Source of the DNA: JAJPKR01 sp050746125
GTDB lineage: Bacteria; Acidobacteriota; Terriglobia; Terriglobales; SCQP01
Assembly: GCA_050746125.1 (NCBI GenBank)
Contig: JBOGKX010000142.1
Location: forward strand, 22,955 to 86,954
DNA length: 64,000 nucleotides
Direction: 5' to 3'
The position numbers were made by a program, and so were the translations under genes. This document shows positions 1 through 9,195 of the stretch, in pieces (positions within the stretch are counted from its first letter, which is position 1; each line of letters opens with the position of its first letter). The notes under the pieces were generated by a model. That model saw nothing but the letters and a program-made list of their open reading frames with translations. It did no database searches and was not told the origin of the DNA.

Positions 1-2
1 TA

Positions 3-1091
3 GTGCCGCCGCAGGCCACGGCCCTCGGCACGGTGCGCGCAATTTGGGCCTACCTGTCGCCCCGCCTCGAGTACGAAGGCGCCGAGACCGGCGTGCACGG
101 ATTTTTGCCCGCGCCACCCGAGGAGGTCTTCCGCAACCACGAGGGCGATTGCAAGGATGGCGCTCTGCTGGTGGCCACCTGGCTGCGCGCCGAAGGCATT
201 CCGGCTCACCTGGCTCTGGTTCGCACGTGGAAAATGGGGCAAGTCAGCAATGGAGCCGCCACGATCGCCGCCTTCGACCATGCCATCGTGTACGTGCCGG
301 GATTGCAATTGTGGATCGACACCACCGCTCCCAACCTAGCGATCGGGGAACTGCCCTCCAGCGACCAAGGCGGCTTGGCGCTGGTGGTGGCGCGAGGAGA
401 AAACCGGTTGCAACGCATCCCGATTGCCGCAGCCGCCGCGAACGCCACCTGGCGTGACGTGCGGCTGAGCCCGCATGGAGACGCGGAATGGACGATGACG
501 GCCACGATCGTGGCGACGGGATCGGAGGCGGAAAGCTGGCGGCGACGCCTTTATGCCGACCGCGGGCAAGCCTTGGCGCGCTGGCTGAAGGGCTATTATC
601 CCGCGGCTCGCTTGCTCGGCGCGCACGTTAAAGTCGGGACGGGCTCCGTGCGCATCGCGTTTCACGCCGTGGTGCAACGGCAGGCGTTTGCGCGCGACGT
701 CACGCCCTTTCCCGATCGCTACACCAGCCTCTTGGCGTCCGAGGCCAAACGGCACGACGATAAGCGGATCCCGGCTCGCTGGCAAATCACGGACCGCTGG
801 AGCATGCCCGTAGGCCAATGCCCGAGTGCAACGACCGCGCCGCCGCCCTTGGGGCTTAGAAGCCCATTTGGCGCGCTATCGGTCGAGCGCACGTGCGCCG
901 AGGGCGTCCTCACCACCACTACCCGGCTGACACAGGCAGCCACCGAGATCGCGGCCGCCGACTACGGACGCTTTCGGGGCTTCTGGCGGGCCGTGGACGC
1001 CCGCCTGCATCCGAGTTACACCGGGCCGGCCATGGTGGCGCGCGGCACGACCGCAGCCGCCGCGGCCGCGGTAACCTCGGAATCGAAATAA
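3..1091 (+). CDS. Transglutaminase-like domain protein, C-terminal part (5' end outside window)
   Basis: The reading frame is open at the left edge, so only the last 360 or so residues are visible. A transglutaminase-like core is recognisable from its catalytic triad: Cys in GDCKDG (about residue 50), His in FDHAIVYV (about residue 92) and Asp in LWIDTT (about residue 107). In bacteria this fold usually sits behind a DUF3857 domain in secreted or periplasmic proteins, so the missing part may be DUF3857; that is inference. The C-terminal 230 residues are beta-rich with no further motif that I recognise. It converges on the secretin gene with 35 bases between the stops. The substrate is unknown. 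Confidence 0.75.
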   Translation: MPPQATALGTVRAIWAYLSPRLEYEGAETGVHGFLPAPPEEVFRNHEGDCKDGALLVATWLRAEGIPAHLALVRTWKMGQVSNGAATIAAFDHAIVYVPGLQLWIDTTAPNLAIGELPSSDQGGLALVVARGENRLQRIPIAAAAANATWRDVRLSPHGDAEWTMTATIVATGSEAESWRRRLYADRGQALARWLKGYYPAARLLGAHVKVGTGSVRIAFHAVVQRQAFARDVTPFPDRYTSLLASEAKRHDDKRIPARWQITDRWSMPVGQCPSATTAPPPLGLRSPFGALSVERTCAEGVLTTTTRLTQAATEIAAADYGRFRGFWRAVDARLHPSYTGPAMVARGTTAAAAAAVTSESK

Positions 1092-1126
1092 CGACCGGCC
1101 GCGACGCGCGGCTGGCTGGCGTGCGG

Positions 1127-2959
1127 TTAGCGAAAGGCCGCAGGGGTCGCGAACTCGCCGACCGGCAGCCAAATCGCCGCACTCTCGAAACTGGGATTGC
1201 GTACGATGTGGGGAATCACCACGACCAGCAGGTCCTGGTGTTCCCGTCGGGTCGAGTGGTTGGAAAGCGCGGGCCCTAGCAACGGAATCGAGCCCAGCAC
1301 CGGCGCAGCCGTCTTAGTCTCGGAAAACATTTCCGTGCGCAGCCCGGCAATGACGGCTGGTTCGCCATCGTGCAATTGCAGCATGGTTTGCAGCGTTCGA
1401 TCCGCCAAAATCGGAATGCCGTTCGCGCTCTGACCGGCCAGAGCGCGCTCCTGCGCCTTGATCTTCACGCTCACCGCGCCCTTGGCATCGAGGTACGGCG
1501 TCAGCGTCAAATCCAGGCCCAGATCCTGGTAGGAAATGGAGGGAAATGGCTGCGCAAAGCTGCCGTTGGAAATTACTTTTTGGATGGCCGAATTCAGCAA
1601 AATCGGCGAGAAGATCGTGTTGGCGATGGGAAAGCGCTCGCCGATCTTGAGCGTCGCCTCCTGGCCGGCGCTGGCGCCCAGCCAGCTCTGCTCCATTTCA
1701 CGGCTGCTCGCTTCGGTCAAGCTCAGGTTCAGCGTGGCGGAGGGAATGGTGAGCGCCATGGCGGTCAACCCGCCGCCGAAAATCGCGAATGACGAGCTCA
1801 GTAGCGGCGAAAGCTGGGATTGCAACTGCGCCAATTGCTGCGCGAGCGCTCCCGCGCCCAACAGACCATTGAGCCCGCCCTGCGAAAATAGCTCGTTGAT
1901 GAGCTGCTGCTCGCTCGCGCTTTGGCCTAGCTGCGCCAGGATCGGCCCCAGCGCTACCGCTTGCAGCTGGTAAGGCAGGCTCAGTCCCAACTGCCGTTCA
2001 AAGGTATCGCTCGCCGCCAGGATGCGCACCTCGAAGACCACCTGGCCAGGCGGGGACGCCAAATCGAGCAACAGCTTTTCAGCCGCATCCAGTTTCTCCG
2101 GCCGGGCACGCACCGTCAGGGCGTTCCGGGCCAGATCGATCCCCACGCTATGGGGCGAAAGCATCACCCGCAGCAATTGCGCCATTGCGGCCGCGTCATT
2201 GGGAGTAGCCGAGCCGGGCAAGTAAAAGGTGCGCTCGGCGAGGGGCTCGAAGTCTCGAGCCTGGCTGGCGAGGCCGACGTAGATGGTGCGGGGGTCGAGG
2301 GCGGTCCAGCTCACGCCCAACAAGTTGCGCAGCACGCCCATGGACTGTGCGAACGTAGCCTGCCCGATGGCGAACTCGACCGGGCGATCGCGCACGGCGT
2401 TTTGCACGTAGGCGCGCAAGCCATAGGCAGCGGCGACGGTAGCGATCAGGGTGCGGGATTGGCCGCGAAAGGTGATGTCGTGGCGGCGGTGGTCGAAGTC
2501 GAGCGCGACGGGCGGCGCGGCGCGGGCCACGCGTAGAGCGATGGCGTCCGGCGGCGTGGAAGCAGTGGGCCCCAGCGCCGCGGCCAGATCGCGACGCGCT
2601 TGCTGGTTCGAGCCATCCAAGTCCAGCGCAGAGCGAAATTCCACGGCCGCCGACGCGATCGCGCCGCGGGCGCGATCGTCCTCGCCACGGCGAAGGTGCC
2701 GCAGAATGGCTTCTTGGCGCATGGCCGCGGCGGCATTGTCGAGCACGATCTGGCGCGGATGAGCTTTGACTTGCGCTTCCGCCAGGAGCACGGCGGCGTC
2801 GAAATCGCCCCGCCGCTCGGCCTGCAAGGCCGGCCGCAAAAGGCGCAGCACCGTCTTTCCGCTCATTGGGGCGGGCGGGTGGGGCGGCGCAGTCGCGGCG
2901 CAAACCCAGGCCGGTGCCCAAGCTAGCCACCCCCAGGCCGCGATGAAACGCCAGCGCAT
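1127..2959 (-). CDS. Secretin-family outer-membrane protein (type II/III secretion system, PilQ/GspD-like)
   Basis: The 610-residue protein starts with a signal peptide. A TPR-like helical segment (about 40-120) follows, then an N0/STN-like domain (about 155-230) and an N1-type ring domain (about 240-310). The C-terminal half is a secretin domain ending with the usual signature: a HDGEPAVIAGL strand, LGSIPLLGPALSN and LLVVVIPHIVR. Secretins form multimeric gated channels in the outer membrane. No pilus or type II secretion partner gene lies beside it: the neighbours are recG (divergent) and the transglutaminase-like gene (convergent). The N-terminal TPR-like module is not part of classical GspD. 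The family is clear; the transported substrate cannot be told. Confidence 0.85.
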   Translation of the reverse strand: MRWRFIAAWGWLAWAPAWVCAATAPPHPPAPMSGKTVLRLLRPALQAERRGDFDAAVLLAEAQVKAHPRQIVLDNAAAAMRQEAILRHLRRGEDDRARGAIASAAVEFRSALDLDGSNQQARRDLAAALGPTASTPPDAIALRVARAAPPVALDFDHRRHDITFRGQSRTLIATVAAAYGLRAYVQNAVRDRPVEFAIGQATFAQSMGVLRNLLGVSWTALDPRTIYVGLASQARDFEPLAERTFYLPGSATPNDAAAMAQLLRVMLSPHSVGIDLARNALTVRARPEKLDAAEKLLLDLASPPGQVVFEVRILAASDTFERQLGLSLPYQLQAVALGPILAQLGQSASEQQLINELFSQGGLNGLLGAGALAQQLAQLQSQLSPLLSSSFAIFGGGLTAMALTIPSATLNLSLTEASSREMEQSWLGASAGQEATLKIGERFPIANTIFSPILLNSAIQKVISNGSFAQPFPSISYQDLGLDLTLTPYLDAKGAVSVKIKAQERALAGQSANGIPILADRTLQTMLQLHDGEPAVIAGLRTEMFSETKTAAPVLGSIPLLGPALSNHSTRREHQDLLVVVIPHIVRNPSFESAAIWLPVGEFATPAAFR

Positions 2960-3136
2960 GCCTTTTCATTGTAGCGGCCCAGCAACTCGCACCGCAGGTC
3001 GTTCTCGGGGACAGGTATGCGCGCCGCTACCGAAGGCGCGGCGAGAGTCGTCGCGCAGCGTCGTTTTCGGATAGCCGGGCTTGCTTGGCCGCGCGGCTGG
3101 TTCCCGCTGCACTATCCTTAACTCTCCAAGCCGGGC

Positions 3137-5344
3137 ATGCCAAGTTCCCCTCGCCAGCCCCTCAGCGCGCCTACCCAGGTGAGCACGCGCGCCCGCGCGT
3201 CCACCGAGGTCCGCGGCGATTTGCGCCTGGACACGCCCTTGCAATTTCTCCCTGGCGTCGGACCCAAGCTGGCACAAGAATTCGCCCGGCGCGGCCTTGC
3301 GACGATAGAGGACCTGCTCTACTACTTGCCTTTCCGCTATGAGGACCGCAGCCACCTTCGCCCGATCGCCGCACTCGAGCCAGGCGAAACGGCCACGGTC
3401 CTCGCCGAGGTGCGCGCGGTGCGCTTCGTGCGCACGCGGCAGGGGGTAAGCTTGCTGCGCCTGGCGGCGGCCGATGGGACCGGCACTCTCGATTGTCTTT
3501 GGTTTCATGCCGATTACCTCAAGGATCGCTTTCATCCAGGACAGCGCCTCGCCCTCTATGGACGAGTCGAAATGGAGGGAGGAAAGCGTGAGTATCGCCA
3601 GCCGGAATTCGCGGTGTTGGAGGGCGCGGGCATCGACTCGCTGAAGCTGGGCCGCATCGTGCCCATTTATCAGGCCATCGGTCCGCTGACTTCCGGACGG
3701 CTGCGCTGGCTGGTTTCCCGAGCCCTGGAACGCTTGCCGCGGCAGCTTCCGGAAGTATTGCCGGAATCGATTCGCGCCCAGTTCGACTTGCCGGAGCGGC
3801 GGCAGGCTTTCGACCAGGTGCACTTCCCTGCCGACGACACCTCGCTGCTCTTGTTGGCGGCGGCGCGCACCCCTGGCCATCTGCGCCTGATCCTCGAGGA
3901 GCTGTTCTTCCTGCAATACGGAATCGAGCTCAAGCGCCGCCGGGCTCTGCAACAGACCGCTCCGCGCCTGGAGGTCACGACGGCGGTGCGCGAGCGGCTG
4001 AAGGAGATGCTCGCCTTCCACCCCACCGCCGACCAGAAGCGCGCGCTCAAGGAAATCGCCGACGACATGGCCAGCGGACATCCGATGCGCCGCCTGCTGG
4101 AAGGCGACGTCGGCTGCGGCAAGACCATCGTCAGCCTGCAAGCGGCCGTGATCGCCATGGAGAATGGCTACCAGGTGGCGCTGATGGCGCCCACGCAAAT
4201 CCTCGCCGCGCAGCACTACTACTCGGCGCGGGAGCGGCTGGGCGCCGCCGCGGCGGCGGCCCTGGGCGAGCCGGCGGCGCGCTATCGCATCCAATTGGTA
4301 ACGGCGGCAACGCGGGGCAAGCGCGGCCGGCAGCAAAAAGCGCTGGCGACCGGCGCTCCGCAGCTGGTGATCGGAACGCAAGCGCTGCTCGAGGGCCAAT
4401 TCCAGTTTTCCCGCCTAGGCTTGATCATCGTGGACGAGCAACATCGTTTCGGGGTCATGCAGCGCTTCGACCTGATGCGCAAGGCCGAGCTGACGGCGCA
4501 CGTGCTGGTGATGACGGCGACGCCCATTCCCCGCACCTTGGCGCTGGCCCTCTACGGCGACTTGAACGCCAGCGTCATCCGCGAAATGCCCCCCGGCCGC
4601 CCGCCGGTAATCACTCGCTGCGTGCCTCCGGAGAAGCAAGCAGCGATGCTGGAGTTCGTGCGCGGGCATCTCGAGCAGGGCCGGCAGGCCTTTTTTGTCT
4701 ATCCCGCCATCGACGAGAATCCCCGCCTCGACCTGAAGCCGGCGCTGCGCATGCACGCGCAGCTGCGCGAGGTGTACACGGAGTTCAACGTTGGCCTGCT
4801 GCACGGCCGCATGAAGGAAGCGGAAAAAGACGCCATCATGCGCGCCTTCCAGCACAATCGGATTCAAGTGCTAGTGGCCACTTCCGTGATCGAGGTCGGT
4901 TTGGACGTTCCGAACGCGTCCATTATGGTGATCGAGGACGCGGAGCGCTTCGGCTTGGCGCAGCTGCACCAAATGCGCGGGCGCGTTGGCCGCCCGCGGG
5001 CGCGCGCGCGGGGTGGCAAGGCCTATTGCTTCCTAGTGCCCGGCGAGGACCTGACAGAAATGGCGAAGCGGCGGCTCGAGGCCCTCACCTCCGCCCACGA
5101 CGGCTTCGCGCTCGCCGAGTTGGACCTTAAGCTGCGCGGACCGGGCGAATTTTTCGGCACCAAGCAAAGCGGGCTGCCCGAGCTGGAGGTGGCGGACCCG
5201 CTGCGCGATCAAGAGCTGATGAGCGCCGTCCGCGCCGCCGCGCGCCAGTTTCTCGACTCGGCGCCGCGCGAGGAGCAACGCACCCTGGTGCAGCATATTC
5301 AGCAGCGATGGCAGAGAAAATACGGCCTGATCGAGGTAGGCTAG
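3137..5344 (+). CDS. recG: ATP-dependent DNA helicase RecG
   Basis: This 735-residue protein remodels stalled replication forks and branch-migrates Holliday junctions. An N-terminal helical and wedge (OB-fold) region comes first, with FLPGVGPKLAQEFARRG as its helix-hairpin motif. The superfamily 2 motor follows with Walker A GDVGCGKT, Walker B-type DEQH (DEQHRFGV), motif III TATPIPRTLAL, and motif VI with QMRGRVGRPR. The length is close to the 690-780 residues usual for RecG. The ATG at 3137 leaves a roughly 30-residue leader before the conserved start; a later start is possible. The promoter must lie in the 177 bases shared with the divergent secretin gene. Confidence 0.96.
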   Translation: MPSSPRQPLSAPTQVSTRARASTEVRGDLRLDTPLQFLPGVGPKLAQEFARRGLATIEDLLYYLPFRYEDRSHLRPIAALEPGETATVLAEVRAVRFVRTRQGVSLLRLAAADGTGTLDCLWFHADYLKDRFHPGQRLALYGRVEMEGGKREYRQPEFAVLEGAGIDSLKLGRIVPIYQAIGPLTSGRLRWLVSRALERLPRQLPEVLPESIRAQFDLPERRQAFDQVHFPADDTSLLLLAAARTPGHLRLILEELFFLQYGIELKRRRALQQTAPRLEVTTAVRERLKEMLAFHPTADQKRALKEIADDMASGHPMRRLLEGDVGCGKTIVSLQAAVIAMENGYQVALMAPTQILAAQHYYSARERLGAAAAAALGEPAARYRIQLVTAATRGKRGRQQKALATGAPQLVIGTQALLEGQFQFSRLGLIIVDEQHRFGVMQRFDLMRKAELTAHVLVMTATPIPRTLALALYGDLNASVIREMPPGRPPVITRCVPPEKQAAMLEFVRGHLEQGRQAFFVYPAIDENPRLDLKPALRMHAQLREVYTEFNVGLLHGRMKEAEKDAIMRAFQHNRIQVLVATSVIEVGLDVPNASIMVIEDAERFGLAQLHQMRGRVGRPRARARGGKAYCFLVPGEDLTEMAKRRLEALTSAHDGFALAELDLKLRGPGEFFGTKQSGLPELEVADPLRDQELMSAVRAAARQFLDSAPREEQRTLVQHIQQRWQRKYGLIEVG

Positions 5345-5403
5345 CGGGCACGGCAACGCGGCAGGGCCGACCTATTTCTGGACGCCTCTCCCGTTGGTCC
5401 CCA

Positions 5404-5428
5404 CCCCAGCGCCGTTGCGGCGCTGGGG
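5404..5428. other. Perfect 10-bp hairpin between recG and the next gene
   Basis: Arms CCCCAGCGCC (5404-5413) and GGCGCTGGGG (5419-5428) are perfectly complementary around a 5-base loop. The structure lies 60 bases after the recG stop. No T-run follows, so it is not a canonical intrinsic terminator. It may still act as an mRNA 3'-end stabiliser or a transcriptional pause site. Confidence 0.5.
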
Positions 5429-5531
5429 GCCCCGGTTCGCGGCTGCGGCCCGGCTTCGACGGCCGACAACGCAAGCCCGCTCCGCTCGCGGCCTGGGCAG
5501 GTTGCCGCGAGAAGCGCATCCAAGCAACGGA

Positions 5532-6455
5532 ATGAGAATCTTCACCGAGCGCGAGGTAGAGGAACTGCTGCCGATGAGCGAAGCGCTGGCGGCGGTAGAG
5601 GCCAGCCTGGCGGCGCAAGCGAGCGGGCGGGCGCTGAACCACTCTCGACGCCGCCTGGGAGCGCCACACGGCGCCTTGTTGCACGCCATGGAAGCCGTGG
5701 TCGAGATCGAGGGCCGCTGGTATTTGGCATACAAGATGTACAGCACCAGCCGCCAGGGCGCGAATTTCGTAGTCGGCCTCTACGATGGAGAAAGCGGCGA
5801 ACCGCTGGCCCAATTCGAGGCCAACCGCCTGGGCCAGCGCCGCACGGGCGCCGCCTCCGGCCTGGCCACACGCTTGCTCGCGCCCGCCGACGCGGCCACC
5901 GCCGGCTTGATCGGGGCCGGCTGGCAGGCCGAAAGCCAGTTGGAGGCGCTGTGCGCGGTGAGGCCCTTGCGGCGGGTCCGGGTTTTCAGCCGTGCGCCCG
6001 AGCGCCGCGAACGCTTTGCGCGGCAGATGAGCGAGCGCCTGGGCCTGGACGTGCGGCCGGCCGCGAGCGCCGCCGAGGCGGTCGCGGAGGCGGCGATCGT
6101 GGTCACCGCCACGACCGCGCGCGAGCCGGTGCTGCCGGAGGCGGCGCTGGCGCCCGGCGTTCACATCAACGCCATCGGCTCGAACAGCCCACAGCGGCGC
6201 GAATTGGAGGCGGCCACGGTACAAGGCAGCTCACGCATCGTCGTCGATTCCCTAATGCAATGCCTGGAGGAAGCCGGCGACCTGCTGCAATGCATGGGCA
6301 GAGACGGCGATTGGAACCACGTCGAGGAGCTGGCGGCGGCACTGGTGGGGCAACGCGCGCGGCAATCGGCGGCCGAGCGCACGCTGTTCAAATCCACCGG
6401 CCTGGCAATCTGGGACGCAGCCTGCGCCGCCTGGATTTGGCGGCGCGCCGCCTAG
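5532..6455 (+). CDS. Ornithine cyclodeaminase / mu-crystallin family NAD(P)-dependent enzyme
   Basis: The 307-residue protein has the family layout: an N-terminal substrate domain with a conserved Lys in YLAYKMYS, the RRTGAASGLAT loop, and a Rossmann fold with GLIGAGWQAESQ (about 119-130). The INAIGSNSP motif comes near the end. Members act as ornithine cyclodeaminase, alanine dehydrogenase, ketimine reductase (mu-crystallin) or siderophore amino-acid synthases. Sequence alone does not settle which applies here, and no siderophore genes are nearby. The ATG at 5532 begins the conserved MRIFTEREV segment; longer upstream starts give only low-complexity sequence. Its TAG stop interlocks with the stop of the convergent cysteine desulfurase gene in a shared CTAG. 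Confidence 0.88.
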   Translation: MRIFTEREVEELLPMSEALAAVEASLAAQASGRALNHSRRRLGAPHGALLHAMEAVVEIEGRWYLAYKMYSTSRQGANFVVGLYDGESGEPLAQFEANRLGQRRTGAASGLATRLLAPADAATAGLIGAGWQAESQLEALCAVRPLRRVRVFSRAPERRERFARQMSERLGLDVRPAASAAEAVAEAAIVVTATTAREPVLPEAALAPGVHINAIGSNSPQRRELEAATVQGSSRIVVDSLMQCLEEAGDLLQCMGRDGDWNHVEELAAALVGQRARQSAAERTLFKSTGLAIWDAACAAWIWRRAA

Positions 6456-7636
6456 ATGGCGACCTCGCGCAAGGCGCTCACCACCTGAATCACCTGCTCG
6501 GCGGCGCGATCGATCTCCTCCGCGGAGGTGAAGCGTCCCAAGCCGAAGCGCAGCGTCGACTGGGCGAGCTCCGCGGGCACGCCCAAGGCCTGCAGCACGT
6601 AGGAAGGTCCGGCGTCGCCGGAGCGGCAAGCCGAACTGGAAGAGACGGCCAGATCCTGCAGGCCCATCATCAAGGCGTCGCCATCCACGGCTTCGAAAGA
6701 TACGTTGAGGTTGTGCGGCAGCCGATGCTGCCAGCTGCCGTTGATCCGCACACCCGGAAGCGCCTCGACCAGGCGACTCCGCAAGCGGTCGCGCAGCTGT
6801 GCCAGCCGCTGGGCCTCGCCCGCCAGCTCCTGCCCGGCCAGCATTGCCGCCTCTCCCAAGCCCACGATGCCGGGCACATTTAGGGTGCCGGAGCGCAAGC
6901 CGCGCTCCTGTCCGCCGCCCTCCATCTGCGGGGCCAGGTCGGTCGGGCCCTCGCGCCGTACGTAGAGGGCGCCAATGCCCTTGGGACCGTACATTTTGTG
7001 TCCGGAAATTGAGAGCAAATCCACTTGCCAAGCGCGCACGTCCACGGGAATCTTGCCCACCGCTTGCGCGGCATCGGTGTGCAGCGGCACGCCGTGCTCC
7101 CGCGCCAAGCGCCCAAGCGCCGGCATGTCTTGCAGCACGCCGATTTCGTTATTGGCGGCCATCACGCTGATCAGCAACGTGTCGGAGGTGAGCGCCTGAG
7201 CGACGCGGTCGAGATTCAGCCGCCCCTCGCCATCCACCGGCAAATAGGTCACGCGAAAGCCTTCGCGCTCGAGCGCACGGCAGGGATCGAGCACGGCGTG
7301 ATGTTCCGTCGCGACCGTGACCACGTGCGCCCCGCGGGCGGACCGGGAGCGGGCCAAGCCCTTGATCGCGAGGTTGTTGCTTTCGGTGGCGCCGCTGGTA
7401 AAAACGATTTCCTCGGGCCGTGCGCCGATCAGTTTGGCGACGTGGCCGCGCGCGTGCGCCACCGCCGCCTCCGCTTGCCAGCCGAAGGCGTGGCGGCTGT
7501 GCGGGTTGCCGAAGTGGGTCGTGAAATAGGGCGCCATGGCCGCGAACACGCGGCGGTCCACCGGCGTAGTGGCGTGATAGTCGAGGTAAATCGGCGAAGT
7601 CGGCAAGCGAGATCCAGTCGGGGATACAGCCCTCAT
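6452..7636 (-). CDS. Cysteine desulfurase (NifS/IscS family)
   Basis: This PLP enzyme takes sulfur from cysteine, forming alanine and a protein persulfide for Fe-S clusters and thiolated tRNA. The 394-residue product begins at the ATG at 7636, just ahead of the conserved IYLDYHATTPVD. The PLP lysine is in SGHKMYGPKG (K214). The catalytic cysteine lies in SSSSACRSG (C337), in the longer loop typical of the NifS/IscS group. HTDAAQAVGK and the upstream EHHAVL PLP-contact region are intact. No IscU, IscR or ferredoxin gene is next to it, so it may serve Fe-S assembly or tRNA thiolation. It is the last gene of a minus-strand run, 41 bases after the M1-like gene. Confidence 0.95.
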   Translation of the reverse strand: MRAVSPTGSRLPTSPIYLDYHATTPVDRRVFAAMAPYFTTHFGNPHSRHAFGWQAEAAVAHARGHVAKLIGARPEEIVFTSGATESNNLAIKGLARSRSARGAHVVTVATEHHAVLDPCRALEREGFRVTYLPVDGEGRLNLDRVAQALTSDTLLISVMAANNEIGVLQDMPALGRLAREHGVPLHTDAAQAVGKIPVDVRAWQVDLLSISGHKMYGPKGIGALYVRREGPTDLAPQMEGGGQERGLRSGTLNVPGIVGLGEAAMLAGQELAGEAQRLAQLRDRLRSRLVEALPGVRINGSWQHRLPHNLNVSFEAVDGDALMMGLQDLAVSSSSACRSGDAGPSYVLQALGVPAELAQSTLRFGLGRFTSAEEIDRAAEQVIQVVSALREVAI

Positions 7637-7677
7637 TCTAGCGGCTCCGTTCCCGCCCGCAAACCATGGCCGCCAGC

Positions 7678-9195
7678 TTAGGTTGGCGGGGCAGCGCGCA
7701 GCAGCTCCTGATCGGGATCGAATTGCACCGAGTCCACCGCGCCGCGCACCGGAATGCCGAGAATCGTGTCGCTGTTGCGCACGGCGATGTATTGCCAGTA
7801 GCGGCGGCCGCCAGAGACGATCAGGATCGGGGCGCGAAATTGGTACGCCGGCGCCGGCTGGCGGACGCTGACGCGGATGGTCTGACCACTGCGCGGCAGC
7901 CGCACCGTGCGCCACTCGAAATCGATGCGCGGCAGCCCCGGCCGGCCCAGCCATTGCCGCCAGAACCAGGTCAGATCCTGGCCGCCGAGGCGTGAAGCCA
8001 AGCGCTCGAACTCCGCCTGGGCAGCCGCGGGCGAGGCTGGTGGCACTCCCGCCCATGCGCGCAGCAAGCGGGCAAAGTTGTCGTCGCCGATTTCGAGTCG
8101 CAGGGCATTCAGGACCAGCCCCGCGCGCGCCGCCCGGGCCAGTTCGTCGTCTGAGTGGTTGCCGGCTCCCTGCCCCACTTCCCGAGCCGCGGCTTGCAGG
8201 CGCGGCAACCAGGCGCGGCGCGCTCCCTCGCCTTCCTGCGCGGCCAGCACGCGTAGCGCGCTAACCGTTTGCAGCCCGGCTTCGAGCCAACCCGGCATGC
8301 CCGGCCGGCCCCACCACCAATCGGCGATCCCACGCAAGAGGGCGACTCGAACCGCAGGGTCGGGCGCGGTGTCCACCGGGACGATCGCCAAATTTCCGGT
8401 GACCAAGGCCGATTCCAAATCGGCGGCGACCACTAGGTTCAATTCCCGATGGTGGCGTGGTGATGGCCCCAAGCTTCTTTCCACAGTGGCGGCGGCGTCG
8501 ATCAAACGCATCGCCACCGACCGCAAGGAGGCCGGATCCGCGGCATAGGCGCTTATCGTCAGACCCGGCGCAGCGAAATCGCGCTCGGCCATCGGCGCAG
8601 CGATCAGGCCGAGGTCGGCGGCCTTCGCCCGATCGCGCCAGGTTTGCCAGCCATGGTCGTCGGTGCCGATGAATTCGCCCCTCGCGGCACAGTGGAGTCC
8701 AGAAAGACCCGCCAAGCGCAACTCGACGCTGAAGCGGCTCGAGGCCGAGAACCGCGGGTACCATGCCGTGCCCGGCAGCAACTCGATGCGCCGCGGCGAA
8801 ATCTCGTCGGGAGCGGCCAAGCTGCCGCTATAGCGAAGGACGATGCGCTGCCGCGAACCCGCCGGCCAAGGGGCTACCAGCAAGACGCGATATCGCCCCG
8901 GGGAGACTGGCGCCGGGCGATAGGTTTGCCCGCCGGCGGCAAGATCGCCAGGTTCCAGGCCAGGCGCCAGGTCGAAGTCGATTTGCTCGGTTGTGGCGGC
9001 GACCGCGACTTCTACTTCGGCCACCGCCGCCACTTGCGTGCCGCGGAATTGCAAAGAGAGTCGGTAATTCCGCGCCGTGACCGGCGACCGGGCCAAGTCC
9101 GGCAATGGCGCGGCAGCGCCCACCATCGCCAGCGCCCAAAGGGCCCCCAAGAGGCCGACCAGGGCGCGCTGGACCCCTAGTGCGCTAATCCTCAC
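7678..9195 (-). CDS. Secreted M1-peptidase-like protein lacking the zinc site (probable pseudoenzyme)
   Basis: The 505-residue protein has a signal peptide (residues 1-30), a beta-rich N-terminal domain like that of gluzincin aminopeptidases and a helical C-terminal half. In M1 enzymes the centre reads HExxHxWWG...NEG. Here the equivalent segment is RGIADWWWG (288-296) followed by EAG (305-307), so both zinc histidines and the catalytic Glu are missing. The typical tail FWRQWLGRPGLP is preserved. The GTG start at 9195 overlaps the TGA of the upstream gene (GTGA), which points to translational coupling. I infer a non-catalytic binding or scaffold role; the M1-fold assignment itself rests on these local motifs only. 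Confidence 0.7.
   Translation of the reverse strand: MRISALGVQRALVGLLGALWALAMVGAAAPLPDLARSPVTARNYRLSLQFRGTQVAAVAEVEVAVAATTEQIDFDLAPGLEPGDLAAGGQTYRPAPVSPGRYRVLLVAPWPAGSRQRIVLRYSGSLAAPDEISPRRIELLPGTAWYPRFSASSRFSVELRLAGLSGLHCAARGEFIGTDDHGWQTWRDRAKAADLGLIAAPMAERDFAAPGLTISAYAADPASLRSVAMRLIDAAATVERSLGPSPRHHRELNLVVAADLESALVTGNLAIVPVDTAPDPAVRVALLRGIADWWWGRPGMPGWLEAGLQTVSALRVLAAQEGEGARRAWLPRLQAAAREVGQGAGNHSDDELARAARAGLVLNALRLEIGDDNFARLLRAWAGVPPASPAAAQAEFERLASRLGGQDLTWFWRQWLGRPGLPRIDFEWRTVRLPRSGQTIRVSVRQPAPAYQFRAPILIVSGGRRYWQYIAVRNSDTILGIPVRGAVDSVQFDPDQELLRAAPPT

Noticed and set aside
2966..4399. Open frame of 477 codons on the minus strand
   Set aside because: It is antisense to recG, has low-complexity Arg/Gln/His sequence and shows no motif.
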